The position numbers and the translations under genes are program-made. The notes beneath the pieces were generated by a model. The model searched no databases, was not told where the DNA came from, and saw only the letters and a program-made list of their open reading frames with translations. From positions 119,475 through 183,474 of the forward strand of contig WVZL01000007.1 of NCBI GenBank assembly GCA_011772495.1: a stretch of DNA of 64,000 nt, given 5' to 3'. Positions 15,387 to 24,874 of this stretch are shown here, in pieces. This DNA comes from Candidatus Aminicenantota bacterium (lineage in GTDB: Bacteria; Acidobacteriota; Aminicenantia; Aminicenantales; Aminicenantaceae). Position 1 is the first letter of the stretch. Each line of letters opens with the position of its first letter.

Positions 15387-16100
15387 ATGAGCAGTGAATT
15401 ATTGGTATTGATAGGAACAGCAGCCACTCTGGGTCTGGTGCATACTGTGCTTGGGCCTGATCATTACCTTCCCTTCATTGTGATCAGCCGGGCTCGGAGA
15501 TGGCCTTTACCCAAGACTCTGTCTATATCTTTTCTCTGCGGACTCGGTCATGTGTTGAGTTCGGTGGCACTGGGCCTGGTCGGAATTGCCTTGGGAATTG
15601 CTGTCTCCCGACTGGAAGGAGTCGAGTCGTTTCGAGGGGGAGCAGCAGCCTGGCTGCTTATCGGCTTCGGCTTTGCCTACTTTATCTGGGGGATACACCG
15701 AGCCATAAGAAACAAGCCTCACAGTCATGTCCACCTCCATCATGATGGGGAGGAGCACGATCATGTTCATACTCATGAAGCATCCCATTCCCATATCCAT
15801 AACCAGAAAAAAAAGGCAAGCCTCACTCCCTGGATCCTCTTTATCATCTTTGTTTTCGGACCCTGCGAGCCTCTTATTCCTCTGGTCATGTATCCGGCCA
15901 TGAAGCACAACATCTCTGGTGTTATTTTGGTCGCTTCTGCCTTTGGTCTAGCGACAATATTAACCATGCTCATTATTATTGCAGTTTCTTCCTGGGGGGC
16001 AAGTTTTATTAGGTTAGGCCGCTTAGAAAGATATGTCCACGCTATTGCCGGAGCCATGATCTTCATCTCAGGCCTGAGCGTCCAATTCCTCGGGCTTTGA
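15387..16100 (+). CDS. NicO/UreH-type nickel-cobalt (metal) transporter
   Basis: 237 residues with six to seven TM helices. The first helix holds HTVLGPDHYLPF, matching the H-x(n)-DH metal-selectivity motif of NicO/UreH-like transporters. A cytoplasmic loop at ~112-135 is extremely His-rich (HSHVHLHHDGEEHDHVHTH), a likely metal-buffering segment. The second half opens with FGPCEPLIPL. It lies just 25 bases after tRNA-Ala and is followed 15 bases later by the Mut7-C gene. Ni, Co or Zn movement across the inner membrane is inferred from family; direction cannot be told. Confidence 0.75.
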   Translation: MSSELLVLIGTAATLGLVHTVLGPDHYLPFIVISRARRWPLPKTLSISFLCGLGHVLSSVALGLVGIALGIAVSRLEGVESFRGGAAAWLLIGFGFAYFIWGIHRAIRNKPHSHVHLHHDGEEHDHVHTHEASHSHIHNQKKKASLTPWILFIIFVFGPCEPLIPLVMYPAMKHNISGVILVASAFGLATILTMLIIIAVSSWGASFIRLGRLERYVHAIAGAMIFISGLSVQFLGL

Positions 16101-16115
16101 GAGACAGAGCATTCC

Positions 16116-16598
16116 ATGAAGTTTATCGTCGACTGCATGCTCGGGAAGCTGGCCAAATGGCTGAAGATCCTCGGATTTGACACCATCTATTTCAGCAAAA
16201 TCGAAGATGCAGAACTTTTGGAGTTGGCGCGCAAAGAGAAGAGAATCCTTTTAACCAGAGATAATGAATTGATCGAGAAATCTCGAGACATTGAATCTTT
16301 CTTCGTAACGAGCGAGGAATGGAACACTCAATTGGAACAAGTGCTAGACGAGTTCGATCTCTGGAAAAAAGTCAGCCCTTATTCTCGATGTATCGAGTGC
16401 AATGTTGAACTTCGAGATTTATCAAAAAAGGATGTTAAAAATCTAGTGGCCCCGTTTGTGTATGAACAGGCCAGTGCCTTCGCTCTTTGCCCTCAATGTG
16501 AGCGTGTTTACTGGAAAGGAACTCATCACCAGGATATGGAATTCAAGATTGAAGAGATATTGGGTAAAAGAAAGAAAAAAAAGAAAAAAACTTCCTGA
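16116..16598 (+). CDS. Mut7-C RNase domain protein with zinc ribbon
   Basis: 160 residues. The N-terminal PIN-like fold shows KFIVDCMLGKLAKWLKILGFD and the acidic positions D6 and D50 (LLTRDNEL), as in Mut7-C (former DUF82) proteins. The C-terminal zinc ribbon has CIEC and CPQC pairs. It ends in a Lys-run (GKRKKKKKKTS). Bacterial members are predicted single-strand RNases, but few are characterised. Located 15 bases after the NicO-like gene, probably the same transcript. Confidence 0.85.
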   Translation: MKFIVDCMLGKLAKWLKILGFDTIYFSKIEDAELLELARKEKRILLTRDNELIEKSRDIESFFVTSEEWNTQLEQVLDEFDLWKKVSPYSRCIECNVELRDLSKKDVKNLVAPFVYEQASAFALCPQCERVYWKGTHHQDMEFKIEEILGKRKKKKKKTS

Positions 16599-16693
16599 AG
16601 GCTACATTTCCTCCCAAGAATTTCATCTGTTAAGAAATCTCAATATTCCACCTTTTAAAGACATTCATAGTTTAGCTACCGAAATGTTGAAAG

Positions 16694-16709
16694 TTAAGAC
16701 CTGACCCCG
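16694..16709. repeat. Solo end of a GGGGTCAGG element
   Basis: GTTAAGACCTGACCCC is the exact reverse complement of the first 16 bases of the element at 269. The opposite end is not found nearby. Confidence 0.5.
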
Positions 16710-16793
16710 ATATTTTTCGTTGATTTCTCTTCGAGGCTCGATTAAAATGGAGCTTAATTTGATTTCCCTTCCTTAAGGACAAGAGGTGAAAAG

Positions 16794-17468
16794 ATGAGTA
16801 TCATTAGCAAATTATTCGGAAAATCTCCGTTTGAACCTCTATACCAGCATATGTTGAAGGTGAAAGAATGTGTGGATTTAGTCGAACCGCTTATGGAAGC
16901 CTTCCTTGAAGGAAAACAGGACAAAGTAAAGTCTATTGCCAAAAAGATTTTCAAAGCAGAACATGACGCCGATTTGGTTAAAAAAGAGATCAGAGGCCAT
17001 TTGCCCAAAAGCATATTCTTGCCTGTATCAAGAGGTGATATTCTCCGCTTTCTGAAAGAACAGGACAACATCGCCGATTCCGCTGAAGACTTGGCTGCCT
17101 TGCTTATTCTCAGAAAGATGCCCGTACCAGAAGAACTCAAAGCTGACTTGAAAGATTTTGTCAAGAAGGTACTCGAGACTTATGAAATGACCATGACTAT
17201 CTCGAGTGAGATCAAAATCCTGGCTGAGACCTCATTCGGCGGTGCCGAAGCCCATAAAGTGATGGACATGATCGAGCAGCTGAAAGAGGAGGAATTCGAG
17301 GCGGACAAGGCCCAGATGAGAGCGGCCAAGAAAATGTTTTCCCTCGAGAAGAAGTTGGACCCTGTTTCGGTCATGATGTGGACGCATATTTTCCAGGAAC
17401 TGGGCACTCTAGCTAACCATGCTGAGAATGCTGGAGACCAGATGAGATTGATGCTCCACGATTCCTGA
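16794..17468 (+). CDS. DUF47 (PhoU-like) phosphate transport accessory protein
   Basis: 224 residues, all helical, of the TIGR00153/DUF47 family: LFGKSPFEPLYQHMLKVKECV at the start, the ExxxD-type metal-site helices (KAEHDADLVKKEI, LKEQDNIADSAEDLA) typical of PhoU-like bundles, and a C-terminal LGTLANHAENAGDQMRLML. The gene starts at an ATG with an AGAGGTG ribosome site and precedes the PiT transporter by 90 bases, the usual DUF47-pit arrangement. It probably tunes phosphate uptake by the partner permease. Confidence 0.9.
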   Translation: MSIISKLFGKSPFEPLYQHMLKVKECVDLVEPLMEAFLEGKQDKVKSIAKKIFKAEHDADLVKKEIRGHLPKSIFLPVSRGDILRFLKEQDNIADSAEDLAALLILRKMPVPEELKADLKDFVKKVLETYEMTMTISSEIKILAETSFGGAEAHKVMDMIEQLKEEEFEADKAQMRAAKKMFSLEKKLDPVSVMMWTHIFQELGTLANHAENAGDQMRLMLHDS

Positions 17469-17558
17469 GTCAGGACAGCTTAGACTTCTTTTTTTATTTT
17501 ATCTTTATCAAGAGAATAGAGAAAAGTATGGATTTGCATGTGAAACGGGTAGATTTGC

Positions 17559-18797
17559 ATGGATGTTAGCTTCTTCATACTCATCGCTGCCATAGTGATA
17601 GGCTTTTACAGCGCCGTCAACATCGGAGCCAATGATGTCGCCAATTCTATGGCCACCTCTGTTGCTTCCAAAGCATTGACCATAAAAAAAGCAGTCATCG
17701 TGGCTGCCATTTGTAATATTTTCGGGGCTGTTCTGGTAGGAAGTCATGTGGCGGAGACAATTCGCAAAGGCCTCATCGATCCTTTACAGTTTTCCGGCAA
17801 GCCCACGCTTTTCATGTTCGGGATGCTGGCCTCGGTTCTGGGAGCAGCTCTTTGGGTCAACATCGCCACCTTTTTCAAGCTTCCGGTTTCAACCACTCAT
17901 TCCATCATCGGCGGAGTACTCGGGTTCGGTCTGGTGAGTGTTGGTTTTGCAGGAATTACCTGGAAAGTGGTGCTCTTTGTTATTCTGAGTTGGATAGTTT
18001 CTCCTGTTTTTGGCGGTCTGATCGCTTTCACCCTTTTCACTATCATCAAGAAATCTATCCTGAGCTCAACAGAGCCAATAGAGCAAACGCGTAAGATAGG
18101 GCCTTTCTTTACCGGAATCGTGGGCTTCATCCTCTCGCTGGCTATAATCTATAAGGGCCTGAAACACCTTCATCTGAATCTTCCTTTTCTAGAAGCAGTG
18201 CTCATTTCTTTAGCTGTTGGTGTTGGGGGTTTCTTTCTGGGTTTTTATCTGCTCCGAAAATACAAAGTGAAAGATATGGACCCCTATTATCAGGTGGAGA
18301 AGATGGCCAATCCCCTCCAGGTCCTCTCAGCCAGTTACCAGGCTTTTTCTCATGGAGCGAATGATGTGGCCAATGCCATCGGTCCGGTAGCAGCCATCTG
18401 GGCCGTAATTCATACCCAGCAATTGGCAATGGCCGTCTCTATTCCGATTGAATTGCTCGCCCTAGGAGGTGTCGGTTTGGCTTTAGGCATTTATTTCTGG
18501 GGCCACCGAGTCATGGAGACAGTAGGGAAAAAGATTACAGCCATTACTCCCACCCGCGGATTTTCAGCTGAATTCGGCACAGCCACGACAGTACTGCTTT
18601 GCTCCCGTCTGGGAATGCCTGTTTCAACCACTCATGTGGCCATAGGCAATATCATCGGGGTAGGGCTGGCGAGAGGAATTTCTGCTATAAACCTGGATGT
18701 GATAAAAAGAATATTCACAGCTTGGATCGTATCGCTTCCTGCGGCCGCTCTCTTTTCAATCGCCATTTACCTTCTTCTTTCCTTCATCTTTGTCTGA
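17559..18797 (+). CDS. PiT-family inorganic phosphate transporter
   Basis: 412 residues with about ten TM helices and the duplicated PiT signature: GANDVANSMATSVASKALT near the N-terminus and GANDVANAIGP at ~268, plus the second repeat pair FKLPVSTTHSIIGGVLGFG and GMPVSTTHVAIGNIIGVG. These GANDVANA and P(V/I)STTH motifs define sodium/proton-coupled phosphate symporters. It is co-directional with the upstream DUF47 gene and likely forms a two-gene uptake unit. Length is normal. Confidence 0.92.
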   Translation: MDVSFFILIAAIVIGFYSAVNIGANDVANSMATSVASKALTIKKAVIVAAICNIFGAVLVGSHVAETIRKGLIDPLQFSGKPTLFMFGMLASVLGAALWVNIATFFKLPVSTTHSIIGGVLGFGLVSVGFAGITWKVVLFVILSWIVSPVFGGLIAFTLFTIIKKSILSSTEPIEQTRKIGPFFTGIVGFILSLAIIYKGLKHLHLNLPFLEAVLISLAVGVGGFFLGFYLLRKYKVKDMDPYYQVEKMANPLQVLSASYQAFSHGANDVANAIGPVAAIWAVIHTQQLAMAVSIPIELLALGGVGLALGIYFWGHRVMETVGKKITAITPTRGFSAEFGTATTVLLCSRLGMPVSTTHVAIGNIIGVGLARGISAINLDVIKRIFTAWIVSLPAAALFSIAIYLLLSFIFV

Positions 18798-19021
18798 TAT
18801 TCTTGATATTGGCTCTTTTCAGCACTTTTGACCTCTCAAGAATTCCAGAAATCAATAGGCTAGACTTTAAGAGGAGAAAAGAGAGATGGATTGATTCATA
18901 GGATAAAAAAAATTATACTTTAAGGCATAATCAGGTATCGTAGGTCAAGAATGGGAATATTCATTCGGCGAGTAAAACCAGGCGGTGAGCATTCTCGTAT
19001 TAGTCTTTGAGAGGAGGAATC

Positions 19022-19354
19022 ATGCTCATTCTCACCACTCCAACCATCGAAGGTAAGAAGATCGTGAAGTACCTAGGACTGGTCAGTGGAGAAGCCATCC
19101 TGGGAGCCAATATCTTTAAGGATTTATTTGCCGGCATCAGGGACATTGTCGGAGGCAGGTCGGCAGCCTATGAAAAAGAGCTGCGTTCGGCTAAACAGAT
19201 AGCCATCGAGGAAATGGTTGAAGAAACAAAGGCTCTGGGCGGCAATGCCGTTGTCGGTGTTGACCTTGATTATGAAACGATCGGCATCGGTCAGACTGGC
19301 AATATGCTCATGGTCAGTGCCAGCGGGACTGCTGTCGTGTATGAAGAGGAGTAA
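19022..19354 (+). CDS. YbjQ/UPF0145 family protein
   Basis: 110 residues from the ATG at 19022, five bases after GAGAGGAGG; the track start at 19007 reads through the ribosome site. The sequence [50 protein letters not shown] and [13 protein letters not shown] matches the heavy-metal-binding YbjQ (UPF0145) family throughout, at family length. These small cytosolic proteins form pentameric rings. The biochemical role is not settled. A short membrane-protein gene follows after 11 bases. Confidence 0.9.
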   Translation: MLILTTPTIEGKKIVKYLGLVSGEAILGANIFKDLFAGIRDIVGGRSAAYEKELRSAKQIAIEEMVEETKALGGNAVVGVDLDYETIGIGQTGNMLMVSASGTAVVYEEE

Positions 19355-19365
19355 AGGAGCAAAAA

Positions 19366-19728
19366 ATGGAAAACCATATCAAGATCCTTGGAATTCTTTG
19401 GATCATTTCAGGAACGCTGGGCCTGACTTTTGCCATTATTGTTTTCGGGATTCTCTTTGGTGTTTCCTATATTCCGGATGTTGGGTATGAAGCCGAAGTC
19501 ATCTTGAGGTCAATAGGTGCCGGGTTCAGCCTTTTCTTGGCCATTCTCTCAGTTCCAGAAATTATAGGCGGCATATGGCTTATGAAGAAGCGAGAATGGG
19601 CCAGAATCCTGGTCTTGCTCTTTGCCTTCCTGAATCTTATTAATTTCCCTTTCGGAACAGCTCTGGGTGTCTATTCCATAGTGATCCTGTTCAATCAGGA
19701 AGCCGTTAAGCTATTCGGGAAAGGATGA
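19366..19728 (+). CDS. Hypothetical small membrane protein
   Basis: 120 residues with three or four TM helices (~8-32, 47-72, 78-112) separated by a short MKKREWAR loop. The ribosome site AAAGGAGC precedes the ATG, 11 bases after the YbjQ-like gene, so the two are probably co-expressed. The layout resembles other short four-helix inner-membrane proteins of unknown function. No motif is recognised. Confidence 0.6.
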   Translation: MENHIKILGILWIISGTLGLTFAIIVFGILFGVSYIPDVGYEAEVILRSIGAGFSLFLAILSVPEIIGGIWLMKKREWARILVLLFAFLNLINFPFGTALGVYSIVILFNQEAVKLFGKG

Positions 19729-19841
19729 CACGATCCTGACTGCGCTGGAACATTTAAGGTGAATTTTTCGATGATTTAGGGTATATTTATTAAACTGAAT
19801 TTTTTTCACAACCATTTATACAGCGGCAAAAGGAGTAGAAC

Positions 19842-20849
19842 TTGAAGGAAAAAATCAAGGCTATCGTTTTCGGGTGTGGAGTCATGGGGCGCCAAGTCGC
19901 CCGAGTTCTCCTTGATAAGGAGAGTTTTGAAGTCGTAGGAGCCATTGATATAGATCCTGAGCTTATCGGATGGGATTTGGGAGATATTCTTGGAATCCGA
20001 AAAAAATTAAACCTAAAAATTGAAAAGGAGCCTGAGGTCCTCTTTTCCAAGGTCAAGGCTGATGCTGTCGTGCATACTACAACCTCTTATCTCGAGATTG
20101 TTCTTCCCCAGATAACCCAATGTTTGAAGGCCCGATTGAATGTCATCTCTACTTGTGAAGAGCTGTCTTATCCCTGGAAACGGCATCCTGAGATTGCCAA
20201 AAACATAGACAAATTGGCTAAGGAGAAGGGAGTGACAGTGGTGGGGACAGGCATTAATCCCGGGTTTTTGATGGACACCCTCCCCCTCATGCTGACAGCT
20301 CCTTGCCTTGATGTGAAATCCGTTAAAGTCACCCGGATGATGAATTCTGCCAAAAGGCGCATTCCTTTCCAGGAGAAAGTCGGCACTGGGCTCACCCAAA
20401 AAGAATTCAGGCAAAAAATTGAAGACAAGTCTATCACCGGCCATGTCGGGCTTCTAGAATCTATCTACACGATTGCCAACGGTCTAGGTTGGGAGTTGGA
20501 CGGAGCTATAGAACTTCCTCCTGAGCCGGTCACGGGAGAGAAAGAAATAGAGACTGGCCTGGGTGCAGTCAAACCAGGTAACGTTATTGGATTAACGAGC
20601 GTAGCCTATGGCCAGCTGAAGGGCAAAGAAGTCATTCGTCTGGAATTCTGCGCCAATGCAGGGGTAGATGAAGAGTATGATGAAGTCATCATCGAAGGGG
20701 AGCCCAACATTCACCAAAAGATCATTGGGGGAGTCCACGGAGATATCGGAACCGTGGCCGTAACGATCAACACGATCCCCAGGATTATCGAAGCTCCACC
20801 AGGGCTCCTACTCATGAAGGATCTATCTCTCCCTTCGCTAGCTCTTTAG
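19842..20849 (+). CDS. 2,4-diaminopentanoate-dehydrogenase-like NAD(P)-dependent amine dehydrogenase
   Basis: 335 residues starting at TTG 19842, preceded by AAAGGAGTAGAAC. The Rossmann motif FGCGVMGRQVARVL lies at ~9-22, followed by the acidic AIDIDPE. VHTTTSY, ISTCEELSYP and GTGINPGFLMD are characteristic of the dihydrodipicolinate-reductase-related family that includes diaminopentanoate dehydrogenase of ornithine fermentation. No other ornithine-degradation gene is adjacent, so the true substrate may be another amino acid. The 3' end overlaps the convergent sirtuin gene by 12 bases. Confidence 0.75.
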   Translation: MKEKIKAIVFGCGVMGRQVARVLLDKESFEVVGAIDIDPELIGWDLGDILGIRKKLNLKIEKEPEVLFSKVKADAVVHTTTSYLEIVLPQITQCLKARLNVISTCEELSYPWKRHPEIAKNIDKLAKEKGVTVVGTGINPGFLMDTLPLMLTAPCLDVKSVKVTRMMNSAKRRIPFQEKVGTGLTQKEFRQKIEDKSITGHVGLLESIYTIANGLGWELDGAIELPPEPVTGEKEIETGLGAVKPGNVIGLTSVAYGQLKGKEVIRLEFCANAGVDEEYDEVIIEGEPNIHQKIIGGVHGDIGTVAVTINTIPRIIEAPPGLLLMKDLSLPSLAL

Positions 20850-21587
20850 GATTTGGACGATTCGGGAGAGCGTCTTGCCAGCCTCATCATTTATCACGTG
20901 ATGAGCCATATCATCAAGGGGTGTTGGATCTTTGTTGATGATGGCCAGTTTAGCGCCTCCGTGTTTGGCTTGGAGGGGAATATCTGCAGCCGGATAAACG
21001 ACTAATGAACTGCCTATGACCAGGAGGAAATCGCATTTTCTGGCTTCCTCGTAGGCGGATTGAAGAGTCAGAGGATCAAGGGATTCTCCAAAAAATACCA
21101 CAGCCGGCCTTAATTTTCCCTGGCAGTTTCTACAGGGGGGAGGGAGTTTTTCCTCCAGGATTGAAAAGACTTCATCCACGGAATAATCTTGAGCACAATT
21201 CATACAGTATATGACTCTTGAAGTTCCGTGCAATTCAATGACCGAAGAAGAACCGGCTTCTTGGTGAAGTCCGTCTATGTTTTGAGTGATTACGGCTTCT
21301 AACTTCCCCATAGTCTCGAGTTCGGCCAAGGCTAAATGACCTAAGTTCGGTTTGGCTTTCAGGAGCAGGGGATAACGGAGCTCCCGAAAGAAATTCCAGT
21401 AATAGGAAGAATCCTGCATAAAATAGTTGATGTTGGCGTATATATTCGGGTCGTATTTACCCCAGAGCCCTGATTCTCCTCTGTAAGTGGGGATGCCGCT
21501 TTCGGCTGAATGTCCGGCCCCAGTAAAAGCAACGATGTATTCAGAATTCTTAATGTCAGACGCCAAAGCCTTGATGATATCCATCAT
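20838..21587 (-). CDS. Sir2-family NAD-dependent protein deacylase
   Basis: 249 residues with all sirtuin hallmarks: GAGHSAESGIPTYRG (NAD loop), TQNIDGLH, ELHG with the catalytic His, a four-Cys zinc site (CMNC...CRNC), FFGESL, and GSSLVVYPA. By family knowledge it removes acyl groups from protein lysines using NAD. The start ATG overlaps the stop of the upstream amidohydrolase gene by 4 bases, implying translational coupling. The 3' end overlaps the convergent dehydrogenase. Confidence 0.93.
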   Translation of the reverse strand: MMDIIKALASDIKNSEYIVAFTGAGHSAESGIPTYRGESGLWGKYDPNIYANINYFMQDSSYYWNFFRELRYPLLLKAKPNLGHLALAELETMGKLEAVITQNIDGLHQEAGSSSVIELHGTSRVIYCMNCAQDYSVDEVFSILEEKLPPPCRNCQGKLRPAVVFFGESLDPLTLQSAYEEARKCDFLLVIGSSLVVYPAADIPLQAKHGGAKLAIINKDPTPLDDMAHHVINDEAGKTLSRIVQILKS

Positions 21588-22411
21588 GGCCTCAAGAGAC
21601 GGGCGGCATTGTCATGAAGAATCTTTCTAGTAGATTCTTCAGCCAATGGAAGTTCCTTTATGGCCTTGATATTGCTGCTGATGGTTTTTATTCCTGGCCA
21701 GTCAGAGCCGTAGATGAATTTATCGATATTTCTCTCCATATCAGGAAAGTAATCCAGAAGATTCTGAGGAGGCAATCCAGAGATTTCCAGAAAAAGGTTT
21801 GGATGGAGGCGAGAGAGGAAGAAAGCCTTTTCATACCAAAGACCTCTTCCGCTGTGGGCCATGATGAGGGAAAGTTCGGGAAAATCTGAAGCCACCTCAT
21901 CCAGATGTAAGGGGTCAGCGTATTTTATTTTTGAACCCTTGAAGATCGAAGAGCCCGTATGGATGAGGACAGGAAGCTTTCGCTCTTGAGCAACAGTATA
22001 GACTGGGTACATATTTTTTTCATGGGGGTAGAAGTGATTGTAGGAAGGATAGAGTTTTAATCCTTGGGCGCCTTGTTCCAGGTATTTTATGAATTCCTGA
22101 GCAGGATTAGGGGTGAGATAGGGATTGATGGTGCAGAAGGGAATAAAGATATCATGACCCTGGCAGAATTCTAGAACATATTCATTGGGAACGATTCCGG
22201 TGACGAGGGGACTGAGTTCAGGCAGGATGACAGCCTTTTCGATTCCATGGCTTTTAAGATAAGTCGCGAAGCCCTCAGGTTTGGTCAGCTCTTCATACCG
22301 GGTATAGAACTCGGATTGGGCTGATTTCTGGTAATCGTGAACCCCTTCAGTCCAGTTTTCTTTGAGGCCGATATGGATGTGAAAATCGATGACTTTTAGG
22401 TTCTTTAACAT
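21584..22411 (-). CDS. Amidohydrolase-family (TIM-barrel) metal-dependent hydrolase
   Basis: 275 residues of the amidohydrolase-2 type: metal-binding FHIHIG near the start, barrel strands with LKLYPSYNHFYP, VLIHTGSS, IMAHSGRG and the final YGSDWPGI Asp motif, ending HDNAARLL as usual for the family. Members catalyse decarboxylation or hydrolysis of small carboxylates and lactones. The substrate is unassigned. An AAGGAAG ribosome site precedes the ATG, and the gene is coupled to the sirtuin by a 4-base overlap. Confidence 0.85.
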   Translation of the reverse strand: MLKNLKVIDFHIHIGLKENWTEGVHDYQKSAQSEFYTRYEELTKPEGFATYLKSHGIEKAVILPELSPLVTGIVPNEYVLEFCQGHDIFIPFCTINPYLTPNPAQEFIKYLEQGAQGLKLYPSYNHFYPHEKNMYPVYTVAQERKLPVLIHTGSSIFKGSKIKYADPLHLDEVASDFPELSLIMAHSGRGLWYEKAFFLSRLHPNLFLEISGLPPQNLLDYFPDMERNIDKFIYGSDWPGIKTISSNIKAIKELPLAEESTRKILHDNAARLLRP

Positions 22412-22437
22412 GTCTTCCTTGAGTCTACATAAAAATC

Positions 22438-22460
22438 GGGGCCAGGTCTACACTTTTGGC
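22438..22460. repeat. Solo end related to the GGGGTCAGG elements
   Basis: GGGGCCAGGTCTACACTTTTGGC resembles the left end of the element at 269 (GGGGTCAGGTCTTAACTTTCAGC). No opposite terminus is evident. Confidence 0.4.
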
Positions 22461-22653
22461 TTTCTAAGCTAGATAGCAGCGATTGGAATTCATTATTTTA
22501 TTGATTAGATTTGATTTGACTTTTGACTGCCTTTGCTATAGAAGAATTCTAAAGTCAAAAGCCCTTGTTCAGGATGAAAAGACTCGGAGGGAAAAAAACC
22601 AAAAGGAATCCTGGATCCAGGAGTTCCTGTTTCAAGATTGAAAGGAGAGAGAG

Positions 22654-23784
22654 ATGAAGAGAACTTTTACTTTTTTAATGATGTTATTCGTGGGAGTCTC
22701 TATGTTTTTAAATTCCGCCACTATTTCTGAGGAGAAACAAGAGATGGAAACCATTGTAAAAACGCTGAATAGCCATAAAATCAAACACTTTCTTTTTACG
22801 AACAGCCAGGGAAACCAGTTTTTGGTCATCCCTAAGTTCGGGGGGAGGATTCTGTCTGTCTCGGTGGATGGGGAGAATTTGTTCTGGACTCACCCTGATA
22901 TTCTGAAGGGTCAGGGCGGGCAACGTTCTTGGATCTCACCAGAGGGGGGAGCCAAGGGGTTTATCTTCAGACCGGATTGGAAGGGAACCAGGGATTTTTC
23001 CATGCTTGACCCTGGCCAATACAAGGTCATACTTCATAAGGAAAATGAACGCCTCGTGCTTTCGAACACCTTCAAGACCACCTCCAACGATGGCCAAGAA
23101 AATTATGATTTAACCTTGACCAGAGAATTCAGGCCTTCAGAAGACCTGCTGAAGCCTCTGCCTCCTTTCAAAGACTTGGATTATCAATACCTGGGGATTG
23201 ATTTCGTCCATAAACTCAAGAATAACTCTAAAAAATTTCTAGACCGGATATTAGGATTGTGGTGCCTGATCCAGATTCCGCCTCAGGGGACAATGATTGT
23301 CCCCGTCAATAGAGTCGAGAAAGCAGCCTGGCGGGGCAACTATTTTGAACCTACTCCTGAAGACTTCGTTAAAGCCAATCCAGATTCTTTTTCTTTTTTC
23401 ATCCACGGAAGCCAGAGGTATAAAGTCGGTCTACGCCCAGAATCAACCCAGGGCGCCATCAGTTATTTAGCCAAAACAAAAAATGGAGATTATTCCTTAG
23501 TATTCATGGAATTTCCGGTTATGCCAGAGGCTCGTTATGTCGATAAACCCAAAGGAGAGCAGAAAACAAACGGGGATGCTATCCAGATTTACAGTCATTT
23601 GGAGGAAGGACCGCTGGCATTTGGTGAGCTAGAATGCCATTCCTGGGGATTGGAGCTGGGGGCAGGTGAAGAGGCAGCCTTTCCGATTAAGATAGGCGTC
23701 TATAAAGGAACTCTCGAAGTCTTGAAAGAGATCGGAAAGACGCTTGTTTGCCCTCAGTTTGATAAGGCTCATTTTTTTAAGTAA
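22654..23784 (+). CDS. Secreted protein with galactose-mutarotase-like fold (DUF6786-like)
   Basis: 376 residues with a signal peptide (FTFLMMLFVGVSMFLNSATIS). The mature start, FLVIPKFGGRILSVSVDGENLFWTHP, resembles the beta-supersandwich opening of aldose-epimerase-like proteins, and I believe it belongs with DUF6786-type secreted proteins. The catalytic His/Glu pair of mutarotases cannot be located with confidence, so enzymatic activity is open. A good ribosome site (AAAGGAGAGAG) precedes the ATG. No neighbours suggest a pathway. Confidence 0.6.
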   Translation: MKRTFTFLMMLFVGVSMFLNSATISEEKQEMETIVKTLNSHKIKHFLFTNSQGNQFLVIPKFGGRILSVSVDGENLFWTHPDILKGQGGQRSWISPEGGAKGFIFRPDWKGTRDFSMLDPGQYKVILHKENERLVLSNTFKTTSNDGQENYDLTLTREFRPSEDLLKPLPPFKDLDYQYLGIDFVHKLKNNSKKFLDRILGLWCLIQIPPQGTMIVPVNRVEKAAWRGNYFEPTPEDFVKANPDSFSFFIHGSQRYKVGLRPESTQGAISYLAKTKNGDYSLVFMEFPVMPEARYVDKPKGEQKTNGDAIQIYSHLEEGPLAFGELECHSWGLELGAGEEAAFPIKIGVYKGTLEVLKEIGKTLVCPQFDKAHFFK

Positions 23785-24001
23785 AAGCGAGCTGGCGTCT
23801 GACCTTCAATAATTTTAAGAATTCTCTTAAGCTGTTGCTTGCAAGGGGGCATCAGATATTCAATTATTTTGATAATAGACTATAACTATTGCCTATCTAA
23901 CTTCGCGGAGATGACCCTGGGGGTGATGGCTATGTGTGGATAATCCCTCGCCTGATGCCACAGAGAATCAATTTGCTCTGCGCATTCTTCCCTGCCCAAG
24001 T

Positions 24002-24595
24002 TTACCAGCTTTTCATGGTACTAATAAATTGGGCGCAGGTCATGAGGGTGGCAAAGCCAAAGGAAAGATTCTTCAGGGTAGAGAGATGATAGTCTTCCTC
24101 TCCGGTCGAGGTGCCATCGGCCAGGAAGAATACCCGATAATCCCTGACAAAGGCATCTCTGGCCGTGGTTTCACAGCAGAGGTTAGTCATGACTCCACCA
24201 ATGACTAAATCCTTGATGTTTCTTTGTTTTAATTTTTCTGCAAGGTCAGTGTTGTAGAAAGCATTGTACCTATCTTTCTGGATAATGATATCTTTGGGCC
24301 CGATGTTTAATTCAGGGAGAAGTTGTGCCTCCGTAGTTTCCTTGATGATTAGATCTGCCCACCAGGCTCCGAGCATCCCTGCCTCTTCGGTGGATTTATG
24401 ACCGTGCTGGGTAAAGATCAAAGGGATGTTCCTTTCCCGTGCAGTGGTGATGATGTGTTGAAGGTTAGATAGCATAGGTTGAATCATTGCCCGAAAGTAT
24501 TCCTGGAGGTCGATCAAGAGAATACCTATTTTTCCTTGTCCTGGCGTCCATTTGTATCTATTCAATATTTGAACCAGTTGCTCCATATTATTCAA
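24002..24595 (-). CDS. Isochorismatase-fold cysteine hydrolase
   Basis: 197 residues with the catalytic triad in its usual settings: Asp in LLIDLQEYF, Lys in QKDRYNAF and Cys in GGVMTNLCCETTARDAF. This fold covers isochorismatases, nicotinamidases and N-carbamoyl hydrolases; the residues here do not discriminate. The start is probably the TTG at 24595, nine bases after AAAGGAGC, rather than the ATG at 24586. It is a single gene on the minus strand. A secreted relative is at 44487. Confidence 0.88.
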   Translation of the reverse strand: MNNMEQLVQILNRYKWTPGQGKIGILLIDLQEYFRAMIQPMLSNLQHIITTARERNIPLIFTQHGHKSTEEAGMLGAWWADLIIKETTEAQLLPELNIGPKDIIIQKDRYNAFYNTDLAEKLKQRNIKDLVIGGVMTNLCCETTARDAFVRDYRVFFLADGTSTGEEDYHLSTLKNLSFGFATLMTCAQFISTMKSW

Positions 24596-24639
24596 TGGCC
24601 TGCTCCTTTAATTCTCATTTTTCTTCTATTAAAATAAAA

Positions 24640-24697
24640 TGGAGTCAGACATTCAATAGTTCTAGTAAATTATTATAATGATTAGTGGTCTGATCCC
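24640..24697. repeat. Short GGAGTCAGAC-ended palindromic element
   Basis: TGGAGTCAGACATTCAATAG at the left and AGTGGTCTGATCCC at the right form imperfect inverted ends over 58 bp, with an AT-rich centre. It looks like an internally deleted relative of the 230-bp elements. Confidence 0.5.
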
Positions 24698-24874
24698 TTT
24701 ACACGCAGTGCTCTGAAAAAGTAAAATCCTCCTTATTCTTTAAAATTGATTTTAGATTCTCTATGTTCTATGATTTAAAAAATTTTATCTTAAACCTGAA
24801 AAAAGATGAGCCAAGAATCTAGCCAGCGCGGGACTGGAAAAAAGGGAAGCTCTCCTCCTCAGCGAGGAACATCG

